From assembly GCF_041956535.1 (NCBI RefSeq), contig NW_027192205.1:124001-188000 (forward strand): DNA of 64,000 nucleotides, given 5' to 3'. The DNA is from Calcarisporiella thermophila CBS 279.70. Lineage: Eukaryota; Calcarisporiellomycota. Below the pieces are notes generated by a model. That model saw nothing but the letters and a program-made list of their open reading frames with translations, did no database searches and was not told where the DNA came from. Below, piece after piece: positions 33,670 through 44,901 of the stretch. Position 1 is the first letter of the stretch; the number at the start of each line of letters is the position of its first letter. Both the position numbers and the translations under genes were made by a program.

Positions 33670-34722
33670 TCAGCGCCTGTGCTTTTCGCACCTTTCCCGG
33701 TTCACCTTCATATGCCTTCCGAGGGCATCCATTCTTGCAAAACTTCTCCCACACATGTTACATTTATATGGTTTTAAACCAGTGTGCAGCTTCGAGTGGC
33801 GATCACAATCATGTCGCCGCAAGAAAGCTTTGTCGCAACTCTTATTTGGGCACTTGAACGGGCGCTCGGAACTGTGGCTACGCATGTGGGATTTGAGATT
33901 GTATAATTTCGAGAAAACTTTGGGACAAAATAGACAGCGAAGTTGAGGACACGACGATTCCGAGGGAGAGTCTGTGGGGGTAGTCTGAACTATTCCGTTG
34001 AGAGGTGGAGTAGGCATGGAAGAGTGAGGCTCAGGATTCGACCAAGCAAGAGAAAAGCCAGGAATGCGTACGTCTGTGGAATATAACATGTCATGTCTGG
34101 GAGCCGACAAGAGACTGTCGTCCAACTCGGGAGCAAAGTCTAAGGATAAGGGTGGAGATGCGTAATGGCTTGTGAAATTATCATCTTGCTCCGGACAATA
34201 TAATACAGAGGATTTTGAAGCTTTCTGGTGAGCGGGATTATTCATTGCCGTTTGCTGGATTGCTTGAGATGAGTTGGAAGACGGTCCACTAGAGTCAGCA
34301 AACAATGCTGGCTTCGTCATTGAGTCGCCAGGAATCGTCAGATAATCCTGATCTTGCCTTTGACCCAGCTCTTCTTTCTTTATCCGCTTGTCGGCTTCTA
34401 AATTCAAGTGTAGCTCAGAGGGAAAGATCTTGTTAATATTTTCTTTCTGTAAAAGAAGGTTGGACGCAATTGAAGGGAAAGTAGAAAGGTTAGTATGGCC
34501 GATAGGAATCGGTGTGAGGGTTGGTTGAAAATATGAGCTCTGTAAGGCGTGACATGTTTGTAAACTTGGGCGATATCCTGAGACATCAGTATTAGTAGCA
34601 CGTTCGGTGTGGTCTGTCGATGCTTGTTCCGAACCGGGTTGAGCATACGGAGCAGAAGAAAGCTTCAGGATGGATTGCTGATCCAGACTTTGTGAAATGG
34701 AAACAAAGGTGAAGGGATGCAT
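33670..34722 (-). CDS. C2H2 zinc-finger transcription factor, Crz1-like fingers
   Basis: Intronless, 350 residues. A long Ser/Pro/Gln-rich N-terminal region (low complexity, probably activating) is followed by three fingers at the very C-terminus. The first reads CLFCPKVFSKLYNLKSHMRSH, within the family layout. The second is CPNKSCDKAFLRRHDCDRH with a CX4C spacing, and the third CNMCGRSFARMDALGRH. The YNLKSH...ERPF...RHD..RH arrangement resembles calcineurin-responsive Crz1 and related fungal regulators. No clear PxIxIT calcineurin docking motif was found; PIPIGHT near residue 71 is a poor candidate. The target genes are unknown. Confidence 0.85.
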   Translation of the reverse strand: MHPFTFVSISQSLDQQSILKLSSAPYAQPGSEQASTDHTERATNTDVSGYRPSLQTCHALQSSYFQPTLTPIPIGHTNLSTFPSIASNLLLQKENINKIFPSELHLNLEADKRIKKEELGQRQDQDYLTIPGDSMTKPALFADSSGPSSNSSQAIQQTAMNNPAHQKASKSSVLYCPEQDDNFTSHYASPPLSLDFAPELDDSLLSAPRHDMLYSTDVRIPGFSLAWSNPEPHSSMPTPPLNGIVQTTPTDSPSESSCPQLRCLFCPKVFSKLYNLKSHMRSHSSERPFKCPNKSCDKAFLRRHDCDRHSKLHTGLKPYKCNMCGRSFARMDALGRHMKVNRERCEKHRR

Positions 34723-35901
34723 GGCTTGGTTTAAGGCTAAAATTGACTAGCCACAGCTGGGTACCAATTCCTGAACAAGGAAGCCTTTTATAGGGTAATC
34801 TTAGAGCATTGCTTATAAGATTTGCTTCCTAGTGTCAAAGCCCTGTCAACACTGTTACAAATGATAGCCTTATCCCTCTTTGGATTGAGCTCGGTCAAAG
34901 GCGCGCTTTCACTTCAAATCTTAATATATTAAAATCAGGTGTCGCTGCGTTCACGATTCCAATCATTGAGCGTGAGTATGCTGTCATCACTGATACAGTG
35001 CAGTTCGGCCAAATATTCCACCAATGGTACCAGAATATACTTTTGCAAACTTGCCTCTTCGGAGCTCTTGAAATTTTTGGGAGTTCAATTTAATGGCAAG
35101 TTTGGCTCGGATTTTTGCGATTTGCAAAATCCAAAGCCCAATTTCGGATATCTGTGGAAAGTGGGGTGGTTTATTTAACGAATTAAGGCGGCGTGTCCTC
35201 AGCATGGGCTTCGAGAAGCTTCAGTGTGAATGAGTACTTAGGGAATACCGCAGTATTATCGTGAGGTACTTCACACCTATAACTACTTGATATCCAGTGA
35301 TTGGTTTTAGTTATCTTTTCGGCATATTCTCCGTTCAGACCTATATGTACAAGCTAATACTCTATTAATGCGACAATGGCTGATATATCTTCCAAGCCAC
35401 ACTTGCTACTTTGCTACTCTGGAGGATGCTGGCCAAAAATTGATCAATATGGGAACAATACATAAAAATAAACGTAGGTTACAAGTACCTCTAAAAATTA
35501 TTGAGTGATTTCGAGCGGTTTTCTCTTCTGAGCCGCCTCTCATATCTCTAAGCATCCGCTTGGACCATTATTTATGCACATTTATAAAAGGTCCGATTAA
35601 AAGGCTAGATCCTATCTTACCAGGCCGAGGCTTTTCCACCGCGATTCTGGGCCTGTCAGGCTGATATTCAAACTTTGTTTAACTTTTTCACTTTTCCAGC
35701 AATCAATACAGTTCTTAACGTATCGAGAGCGACTTCGATTCCATACTTGCATTTGAGATGGTTTTGTATAGAGTTGTTTCTGAAAGATTATTTGGGATGA
35801 ATATAGAACACAAGGTGTTAAGAAACTTTTGAGAGCCACTCTATTTGTAATGATAATCTTGCCGGAAATAAGATCCATTTTAATAAAAAGAAGAGATATC
35901 T
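34723..35901. other. AT-rich intergenic region, no gene supported
   Basis: 5' flank of the C2H2 gene followed by AT-rich DNA. A minus-strand open stretch at 35612-35878 has no recognisable domain and is not annotated. Confidence 0.5.
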
Positions 35902-37240
35902 CTAAACTTCTAGGAAATACTTTAATATATTAACATCCTTATATTTCTTTCTGAGATTAACTTGAAATTTAAATTTTTTCAACAAACTTTCTGGTATATC
36001 TGTTTTCGCCATAGCATTGGCCAAATCTTTGAATGGTCGTTTCATGATGATACGCTCTGCGTAGGAATATCCAACTCCATCAATTCGGAGTATGTCTTTT
36101 CGTTTAGCATTATCCAAAGGACCAACAACAGCAAACAGATACGCTCTGCCCGCAGATGGACCAAAATATTTGAGCCAATTTGTTTTATCAACAATTTCTG
36201 ACCGCTCTGGAAGCTCAAATATTTCAGCATCACCAGTCGTATAAAGGATGAAAATATCTCTATGCGATGCGGTTTTATCTCGTTCTCTTTGATATAGCTC
36301 TTTACTAAGTCGTGACAAACTAAAATGTTTATGAACTTCGTTCAGACATTCATCCTTAGATCCGAGGTCTAATCCCATGAAAGAGTCTCCGAATGGTGCG
36401 GAGGATCCGTTAAGTATACAATGTCAGCCTTCCCTGATATTAACAGTTTCAAATTTGCATTTAGCACTCCATTTATCAGGTAGGTGATCACAGGTCTAAG
36501 TGATTTCCCGTTGAGTAACGCATTCTAAACTCAAATGGTGATTTATAACTTTTATCCTTGCATTTAAACGTGCTCCCGTATGAATTTTTGAAATATCTCT
36601 AAGTTCTCCTTCATCAAATGCCCGTGATTTCAGACAGCGAAATGATGCCACAAGTACTCAAAAGCTTGCCAAAGCTGAACTCCTGGAGGCGATCTTGGGT
36701 CTATTACCGATCTCAATTCACTGTAATCACAAAATTTCCTATTCCATAGAATTAGATCATCCTCTGAGGGAGGGGGGTTATTCGTGCCAAAACCCATATC
36801 CATATATATGGCATATTGAGGTATCCTTCAGTGGAATCATCGTATAAATCGAACCGAATCAGCCCGGGCTGTGCTAATTGCTCTGGGGTTCTATTAGTGC
36901 CTGGGACAATCTCATCTACAATTAAGCGATGATGCGAGAGTATTGCTCGTACAACAGCATTGGCGTCGCTAGCAGAAATTTTAATTGCCTGACTATACCG
37001 TGCCTTGAAATATAAAAGAGCTCATGCATTAAATCTTCAATATTGTCTTCCTCTAGTTAGACATTATTTAATGCCTCGTAAAGTGCCTCAAGCCCATGCC
37101 CTGCACAATCACTTACTAGAACGCTCAAGACATAATCATCTTCTCGGAAAGCATGTATTCGGGGATCCCCAAGTCGGATTATTGGAGGAGACAGAGATAC
37201 AACTAATCCGTAGGCACAGAGACGACTCAAATGAAATACT
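35902..37240 (-). pseudogene. Crinkler-like (CRN, nuclease-fold C-terminal) gene remnant
   Basis: Read on the minus strand in several frames, the segments appear in the order expected for CRN-type proteins of Glomeromycotina and relatives: LSPPIIRLGDPRIHAFRED, DCAGHGLEALYEAL, SHHRLIVDEIVPGTNRTPEQL, IRFDLYDDSTEGYLNMPYIW, DYSELRSVIDPRSPPG, FDEGELRDISKIHTGARLN, then an open 158-codon stretch from 36378. That stretch reads APFGDS before its ATG, then TNWLKYFGPSAGRAYLFA and a terminal helix-hairpin-helix (DILRIDGVGYSYAERIIMK). At least four frameshifts or stops lie between them, and no N-terminal secretion or LxLFLAK-type header was found. It is a decayed host or effector-type nuclease-like gene. 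The homology call rests on recalled patterns and needs a profile search. Confidence 0.55.
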
Positions 37241-37950
37241 TTATTAGCACCCTCTAATCATCTATCTTGGGCCGGTTGAAAAGTAAGTGCATGGCGAAGT
37301 AGATTCGGAGGAAATTGTGACAGCGTTTTGATCGAAATTGATGCTATGTAGCTGATTAGCATGGTGCCTGAACGGTATCTTGACGTCGTGATAGCCAAGA
37401 GAGGATACCATAGATGTCAGCTGAGGGCGTACTTGGGAGCAAAATCTCAACTCTTAATTACCAGGTTTCTATTGAAAAGGAGGGAAGAGTATCAAGATCG
37501 ACCTAAAACCTCGCTCGGCAAATTATCCATATACCTGGATTGAATGAATGTCATTCCCAGAATAGCTATTAGTAGGTATCCTATTGAACTTACATAAAAA
37601 TGGTACAGCTGCGCTTGTAAAATACACATATACACATATATTCACCTTGCACTTGTATGCGAGATAATTCAAATTTAATTAGAATTTTTTCTCAATTCTT
37701 AAGTAAACGTATATATATTGCGACGGTTTATTTTTCGATTTCTACCATTCGGCGTTGAAGTTCCTTTTTTTATCACGGCTGGAATGAGCTACCAAAAATA
37801 GCTTGGGTACAGCATATCTTTTTCAATGACATCCTATTTTCTATTCTACAGGGGATTTCGTGATCTTGAGTATATAAGGATGGTATACAATTCCTGAGAT
37901 ACTCTCCTGTAACGGCTCCATCTCCATTTTAACGGATCAATATTATCAAC
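37241..37950. other. AT-rich intergenic region, 5' flank of small secreted protein gene
   Basis: No coding signal. It ends with a TATA box and leader for the gene at 37951. Confidence 0.5.
37871..37878 (+). promoter_or_regulatory. TATA box (tatataag)
   Basis: tatataag lies 80 bp upstream of the ATG at 37951, followed by a pyrimidine-rich leader (tctcctgtaac, ccatctccatttt). Position and sequence fit a core promoter for the small secreted protein. Confidence 0.6.
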
Positions 37951-38238
37951 ATGAGGCTTCCAAGTTGCATTCGAGTATTCCTCTTTATTCAAATGATCGA
38001 AACTCTCCTGCTGATCACGGCCACTCGTATCACTATTTCCTGTGATTACAGGAGCGATGCAGAAAACTGTTTTTCTAATATAGATATGACAGAGGGTTTA
38101 GAGAAATGTGTACTTAGAGGACGTGATATAGAATGCGTACACAGCGATTATGAGTGTGAAGGTGGATTTAACCTAGAGGATTTTATCAGTCCGAGGCTTT
38201 GTAAACATTGTGAACTTTCTGACTGTTATGATCGTTGA
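37951..38238 (+). CDS. Small secreted cysteine-rich protein (effector candidate)
   Basis: Intronless, 95 residues. The N-terminus is a signal peptide (FLFIQMIETLLLITATRITIS, cut near residue 30). The mature part of about 65 residues has eight cysteines (ISC, ENC, KC, IEC, YEC, LC, HC, DC) and is acidic, with no other recognisable domain. Eight cysteines suggest four disulfides. Size, signal peptide and cysteine content fit the class of small secreted proteins that includes many fungal effectors, though hydrophobin-type cysteine pairing (CC doublets) is absent. It lies in an AT-rich block next to a Crinkler-like remnant, and a TATA box precedes it. Function is unknown. Confidence 0.6.
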   Translation: MRLPSCIRVFLFIQMIETLLLITATRITISCDYRSDAENCFSNIDMTEGLEKCVLRGRDIECVHSDYECEGGFNLEDFISPRLCKHCELSDCYDR

Positions 38239-38684
38239 AAATAAAATAGCGAAGTGACATATAGTACAAATTATTTTCGAAATCCATAGCACAAATAAAT
38301 AGGCACCGTGGAGATATATTGCTTGTGATTACGAAACAAACTTTAGATGAACCTTGAGACGATCATAACGCTACGACGCTTGCAGCGCACAAAGGCAAAC
38401 AAGTTATCGATTAACTCAGATCGAACGCCTGGTGACATCTATACATATAAGAGAATGCTAGTGGCTCAGGTGTTTTTCCATTCTTCGTTCTGCAATACGC
38501 TCACAGAAATGGTCCATTCACGAAGTGATTATTTTTTCATTTTTTTCTATTGTATTTTAGTGCGATTATGGAGTGAAAAAAGAAAAAAATGTATATAGAA
38601 TAAAATATCTCTCTCCTAAAGAAATGGTGTATAATACAAAAAAATAAAAGACTGTGCACCACAAACGAAAAAAACCTGTCCACC
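38239..38684. other. Intergenic, convergent 3' ends
   Basis: AT-rich, between the small secreted protein (plus) and CASP/Coy1 (minus). No gene seen. Confidence 0.5.
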
Positions 38685-41580
38685 TTAAAGATGCACTCCT
38701 CCCAGATCAATAGGGTTCGCAATATTAGGCGTCTCATGGTCGTGGCGGCACTCCTCCACCATGCTAAGCTTGTAGAGAGTCGCAAGCACCAATCCATGGA
38801 GCAACAGCGAATAGAGAATGAAAAAGTTGCGAGACCAGCGGTTTGAGAGTACCATTCGGGTAAGCGAGAGAATGGCTTTTTCTGCGGGATTGAGTGCATT
38901 GTATCGGCGAGTCTCCTCCTGAGAAAAGATAAGAGTGAGAAAAGAAGCAGCAGCAATGCACGAAGGATTTACTTACACGGCGATGGAAGAGTTCAAAGGG
39001 ATTCATACTCTCCTCATACAAGTTGCGATACTTGTCGGTGACTAAGTCACCATCGCGTCTGCGATTCATTGATGAAGAGGCGGACGAAGTAGCTGTATTC
39101 ATTCTTCCTGGCTCACTTTCAATATTCACATAGGTGGATCGATTCTATATTTTCCCCGCCCCCCGCACACGAAATAGATATGTCCCTAGGGGATTAGCTG
39201 TTTTCAGAGGAAACAAAAAAAAACCAGCTTACCGCTGACTCCTCTCTGTACAGTTGCACATACTTCAATCGCTCGTACAATTTAACATTGTCCGCTTTGA
39301 GCGAAGAGATTTCATTCCTTAAATCCGAAATAATTTCACTCTGTTTTCGTAACTCCTCTTCCAGCTCAGCGTTCCGTTGTCTAAAGCGATCACGCTGACT
39401 GGTAATGATGGGCAAAATACTAGCGTCAGCGCGCGGCACATCCGAGCTAGCTCGCGGGGTATTAGGCAATAATGGAGGCATCTGGGACTGGAAGTTCGCA
39501 TCCTGTAGAATATAAAAAGTTCAATAAAACTAATTCTTAATATTTAGTAGAATAGTGGGTTGTACCATATTCGCTACACCCAACTGATCCAACCCGGTAA
39601 CAATCCCGCCGGGGGCACCGGTGTTGCTATTCTGATTGATTCGGAGGAGATCCTCCTCCAGCTTTTGAATCAAGCCCTGTTGCTCCTTAATCTGTGCTTT
39701 CGCGGTTTCCAGCTCATCGGATGATGTGCTCAAAGTTTTTTGGGTGTCGGCATATATATTCTATGGTGGAAGAGTGAGTGAGCAAGTGGAAAAGGATGGG
39801 ACGTGCTATGTTAGTCATTAAATTGTGAGTGGTGAAAAATACCCTTAGAGATGTTAGCTCATTCTCCAGCTTTTTATTTTTTTCGATCAGCAATTTCTCG
39901 AGGGTCTGCTTTCCGTTTGTCTCAGCGTGAGCATTGTCAGGGTTGTCGGCAAGCACACCTTCGGCATCAAAAGGCGTATCTTCTTCATCTCCCGTAGAAA
40001 ATTCGACATACTGATAGTAAAAAAAAGTTATTTTAGATATTGAACGAAAATAAGAACTCTGGATTTGGCTGTTTTCTACCCTCATGATCGCAAGCTCCCG
40101 TTTGATCTCATTGTAGTCATCAAATTGTTTCAGCTTTTCCTTGAGCGCCTCTGACTCTTCCGTTTTGCTAGTCAAGTCTCTCTGCAGTTGCGAAACTCGT
40201 CCGGAAAGCCGACTCTCCGTAGTGGTGACTAAAGTCTTGTAATGTTCCACGTCTCGCATCAACTTTGCAATCTCCGCGTCCTGCTCGGCGCGCTGATGTT
40301 CATAATTCAACTGCTCTTCCGACTCAACTCCCTTACGTAGTTGGTTTAAATCTGCAGTCAAAATTTCATTACGGCGTTCAAGCTCCACGATTTTCCCATT
40401 CGCGCGCTCAAGATCCATTAGCACAATGTCTAGTTCTGCAAGTTTAGCGATAACCTCCTCTTCGTATTTTTGGCTGTGGTCAATAAGCTTCGCTTGCGTA
40501 TCATCATGGGTATGTTGAAGACGGGAAAGCTCGTCCCGAGCAAGGTTCAGCTGGCGTTGAAGTTCATGCTCGCTATTATATCCCATTCAGTGAATCATCG
40601 CGTCAGTATGCTAATACTGCAATGATGAAGCTCATTTATTACCGTTCTTTGTAATTTCGAATCTTTTCGTCCATGGCGTTCTTCATTTCTGTCTCTTTTT
40701 GTGAAATTCGCTCCGTAATAAGATCCTCCATCTAATACCACAAAGCCATTACAGAGAGCAATCTAGAGGACTAGACCTTGATTCAGCTTACCCTTGATTC
40801 ATACTGCTTCAACTGTTGTTGGAATTTGTTGGCTCGGCTTTCTTGAGAACGCAGGGCAGAAACTTGCCGATTAGCTTCAGCAAGCTCGGCCCGCAGTCGC
40901 TCATTATCTGCCTCTAGTGTTGTAGTTTCGGCAACTTTGTCGACTTGATCCTATTCAGAATGGAAATAGAGGTCAGTTAGAATTAAAAGTGCCATCGACT
41001 TGATGCATGAAAGAAAATCGTCTTGAGATGCTTACAAGGGCAACTTCTAGTAAAGGGGCAGGGTCAGGCGCCTCGGCCAGTTTTTTATACACATTCAAAA
41101 ATGAGTTCTCTGCGAATTTCATTTTCTTGGTGATGTTATCGATTTCTCCCTGGTAAGCTGCCGAGAAGATGTGTTCAATATCTTCATGCGAGATTCTTTG
41201 TTTACGATTGAGGCTAACGATGCTTACCTTTCAGGAGAACCTTGAATTCGGTGAGCTTCTCTTCATCAGGGACTTTTTTGAATTCTAGATTAAGCACTCA
41301 TGAGTGAGAAAAAGCCTTGGCAGATGGCAGTGCCGCCTAAAATATAAGTCTCAACTTGCCTCGTGTTTTTTCTGCAAGCTTTTTTCGCGATGAGATGCTA
41401 TCCTTTTGATTCTCCACGATCTCAAGGCCCTGTTTGTCGAGCTCGCGCTGAAAAGATGAAAAATTCACACCTGCAAATAAAAAGGTCAAGATCAGCATAC
41501 GTGCAGTGCCGCGACATCCTTAACATGGGCTCACCCTTCCAATGCTGTAGAGCTGTGGTGAAGCCTTCGGCGATGGCCAT
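38685..41580 (-). CDS. COY1: Golgi coiled-coil tether CASP/Coy1
   Basis: Twelve exons (41580-41535, 41470-41360, 41284-41228, 41157-41036, 40950-40792, 40731-40643, 40572-40080, 40010-39843, 39760-39566, 39502-39233, 39144-38977, 38918-38685) join in phase to 703 residues. Long coiled coils span about residues 20-560. The conserved CASP C-terminal block follows: LPIITSQRDRFRQRNAELEE, LRNEISSLKADNVKLYERL, YRNLYEESMNPFELFHRR, then a C-terminal membrane anchor (NFFILYSLLLHGLVLATLY). This is a tail-anchored golgin of intra-Golgi vesicle tethering. The N-terminus (TALQHWKGVNFSSFQRELD) is also canonical. Intron 2 (41359-41285) has a GC donor (gcaagt); only this junction restores the TREFKKVPDEEKL reading. 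Divergent from VPS37. Confidence 0.93.
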
Positions 41581-41825
41581 TATTATTATTTAATTGGAGA
41601 GGGAAGACGAAAATGAGATTCTCGCAACTATTGAAAGGAAGGGGAAGCGCGACTTCTAATCCATTTTGAGGCTCCGCAACCCAAGAGAATCGTCACAACT
41701 CTATCTCTATTTCTCCAAGATAGTAAGGAATGATCGCAATTGAGCCTTAGCGCACCACCTCTGATTTCATCTTAGACTTTACGCTACGGTGCATCATTTC
41801 ATAAAGGAAGAAACTCGCGGTAGAC
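41581..41825. promoter_or_regulatory. Bidirectional promoter region, CASP/Coy1 and VPS37
   Basis: The start codons of two membrane-traffic genes are 245 bp apart on opposite strands. No TATA box is evident. A C/T-rich block (ctctatctctatttctcc) is present in the middle. Confidence 0.6.
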
Positions 41826-43136
41826 ATGATCTCTAGTGTTTGGAATAAACTCTCCTCCAAACCCCCTGAATATCAATCGCAATCCACGTTACAAGAGCAG
41901 TATGATCACAACATGTCCATTCCAGCTTGCCCTACTTTAACCCTTTTTGTTTTTGTCTTTTATTTCTACCAGAAAACGCAAGCAGATCGCATCACTCTAT
42001 TCCTATAATTCAGGCGTCAAGGAGCTGACCGCTCAGACTCAATACGAAATTCCATGCCCACTCCCCAAGCTTAACATATACCTCATCCTAAATCTCCCCG
42101 CCCAATTCCCCGAACAACCCCCTATCATCACCGTTTCGCCGAGTGTTACCCATCCATGGGTGGACCATACCGGCGCCGTAATTGGTCATGAGAAATTGCG
42201 TAACTGGAGTGGTCATGGAGTATTGATAGGACGAGTTGTCAAGGAAATTATTCAAGAATTTGGAGCACGACCACCGGTGAAGGGCTATTCGGCCGCAGTG
42301 AAGGAGGCACAGGCACAATTTCAGGAAGGTAGTGAAGGAAGAAACGGGCAGCCAATATCAGAAGAAAACAATAGCGCGCAAGCAGCTGATATTGGGGGAA
42401 CCATTAACAATGCCTCACATAACTTTTATTTATCATTAATACAGTCGAAGAGGTACGTACGATTATCTTCCTAGCCGCTTGACCCGACTCTCTTACAGGA
42501 TGCCTATTTTTTCTGACTTTTAACTAGCCCAGAGGAGCTTAGAGTATTACTGGAGAATGAGGCGGCATTCGATGAATTTTTCCAGGAATTAGAGCCAGTA
42601 AAGAATGCACTTGTTTTCCAGCAAGAAATGACTAATGGGAACGAGTCGTTAGCAAGTAAGTCCTGGTCTGGCTCCCGAGTAAACGGATCGATCCGTGCTC
42701 ACCTCCATTCTGTTTGCGTTGATAGAGAAAAATCTCTCGCGGAAGCCTGAGCTTGAAGAGCTGCAAAGGAAACTAGACGAAAAGCACCAGACATACATGG
42801 ATTTACGAAACCAATTCAACGAACATATTAGGATGCAGGCTGATGCGCTTCAGGTGAACATTTTATTTTTACACTCCTGCATAAGAAAGTAGAAGCTCAC
42901 TTTATTTTTCTTTTGAGTAGCGCTTTTCTTCTGACACTCTAATCACACGACTAAAAGCTGCAGCCCTTGAATCCGATGAGCTTTCCGAGTCAGTCGCAAA
43001 AAGTTTTCTAGATGGAAATTTAGAACACGACGTTTTTATACGAGAATTTCGGGAGCTACGTAAAGTATATCACTTGCGTGCACTCCGTGCAGAACGCGTA
43101 CAACGTGACCCTGGAATATTGCATTCAATGGGATGA
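41826..43136 (+). CDS. VPS37: ESCRT-I subunit VPS37 (with N-terminal UEV-like domain, VPS37A type)
   Basis: Five exons (41826-41899, 41973-42452, 42528-42655, 42726-42853, 42921-43136) join to 341 residues. The N-terminal half is a UEV-like fold: KELTAQTQYEIPCPLPKLN, LNLPAQFPEQPPIITVSP, THPWVDHTGAVIGHEKLRNW. There is no catalytic cysteine. The C-terminal half is the mod(r)/VPS37 domain: SPEELRVLLENEAAFDEFF, then helical coils, and FIREFRELRKVYHLRALRAERV. ESCRT-I sorts ubiquitinated cargo at endosomes. The UEV-like head is a VPS37A trait absent from yeast Srn2. Exons join cleanly and all introns are GT-AG. Confidence 0.92.
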
Positions 43137-43838
43137 AATCCTTGTTATTGTGTTATTGCGTGTATTTACCGTTATATTATTGAAACTTTTGGGACGCCAA
43201 TGCCGGTTCTTTCCATGTTCGAAATACCATAACCTTTCTTTGAGTTTTTTTTCATCTTTTTTTTTTGCCGTTGACGACAATTCGCAGAATAAAATAATCT
43301 ACGTTCATACACAACCTGAATAGAGGATACCTAGGATCTTTTGTATGCTCATATCATTCGCTGTCTAAGAGTTCGAAGTTCTGGTGCAACTTAGTTAATA
43401 CTAGTTTAACAAGGATGACCATTCTGTTTTCCGATAGTGAAATGGCAAAATTCGAGGTGAAATTGACGTTGAATAAAGACTGAATTGTGACAAGAAACCT
43501 TGTTTCACAAGCTTCTCTTATTGAAATGATGACCTAGCCTTTAATGAAGTTCTAATTACAGTCTGAAGCATCGTTACAGAGCCGATTAAATAGAAGTTGC
43601 AAAAATCAAAGAAAACTTAGAGTCTAAAACAAAGGTATGCCTTTTTACACGAAATAGTATAACCAAAATTCATAAATAGGGTAAATAACCTTAGATAGAG
43701 TTGAATCACCAAATAAATAGAGAACTTCTAGTGGTTTTTTTTTTCGTTAAAGAGGGGTATTCTCATATATCCTCTGATTAGTATATATGCCCACTTCCTC
43801 TATATGAGACGGATGGATACAGGAACGAGGATTCACGC
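43137..43838. other. Convergent intergenic region, no gene seen
   Basis: AT-rich 3' flanks of VPS37 and the second GPCR. Confidence 0.5.
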
Positions 43839-44901
43839 TCACTGTTTCTCATCCTCGCCCCTCCTCCGAAATAAATTGTGCAGTCCGATGGTCCGAACAA
43901 CGGCAGGGTTGAGTAAAAACACCACGAAATTCAACAAGCCTTGCATCCCATTCAGTACCGCTTCGGCTTCAAACATTCGGTAGCCGAGAGGAGAAAAAGC
44001 CATGCCCGTGAAGAAAAGCCAATTGACAACGATGGTCACCGGCTGGCAGATCACCAGCACGACGGGGTAAAGGAGTATACGCAGGACAGACTGGATCAGG
44101 GGTCGATCGTGTACGATGGGACTCCTCACTGAATTCGGGGAGCAGCTCTGTTGAATGATCTTGAGGTCGGATCGGACTCGGACTAGGACCGAGATAATGA
44201 CCACAAAAGAGTAGAGTATGGTGATTCCCAGCCAGAGATCCTGACAAAAGATCTCGAGCATGGAGCCAGTGGGCAAGTCCCAGTTGTAAAGAACCGCGTG
44301 CTATTGAGTTAGAAGAGAATTAGGGCGAAGAAAACATAAAAAGACTTTACAGCAGTTGCCCTCTTGAATTCACCTTCTCTAAATCCCAGTGTAAATTACC
44401 CACAATCAATATTGGGATGGTGATTATCACAGAGCTAATGGTGGAGAGAGGAAAGTACCATACTTGAAATTTAGTAACGTCCGTTCTCCGGTATATGAAT
44501 GTGAGGTGAAGGTCAAAGGCTATGGCGGTGGTAAGAAAAGCAAACCTAAAACAAGACCCTTCCCACAGCGTCAATTTCAAATCTAGGAGCTTGCAGTCAG
44601 GAAGAAAGGTTAGTACTGTCACGTACCAGAGCGGAAATACATAGATAGTCCATAAGATAATGCGTGCCGCCCACACATTAGTTGGAAGGAACGGGTCTAA
44701 TAAATCGTAGGATTTACGGAGGAGGTAGGAGCCTCGATATAGGACATCCACCAGTCCTATCCAGAAACTGAGCCGGAAGGAGATGGTGTTGGCGACTTCG
44801 GGACGAGTGAATCGCAGCCAAACCACCATGGCCATCATGACCCCTGCCCCAACCAATGACAGAATGTTGAGAATGAGAATTGCAGTAGGGACATTGACCA
44901 T
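43839..44901 (-). CDS. cAMP-receptor/Git3-like GPCR, second paralogue
   Basis: Three exons (44901-44627, 44545-44374, 44300-43839) join to 302 residues. Start MVNVPTAILILN matches the starts of the two other paralogues; upstream in-frame methionines exist but precede sequence without similarity. Seven hydrophobic segments, with FWIGLVDVLYRGSYLLRK after TM2, PLWFAFLTTAIAFDLHLTF in TM3/4, LRILLYPVVLVICQP in TM6 and FVVFLLNPAVVR closing TM7. The protein stops 18 residues after TM7 (FRRRGEDEKQ), so it has no enzyme domain, unlike the paralogue at 21901-24770. The ligand is unknown; coupling to a G-alpha and cAMP or nutrient sensing is inferred from the family type. Confidence 0.85.

Noticed and set aside
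35612-35878. Minus-strand open stretch, considered as a Tc1/mariner transposase piece
   Set aside because: No DDE/D signature, helix-turn-helix or terminal repeats could be found; similarity was impressionistic.
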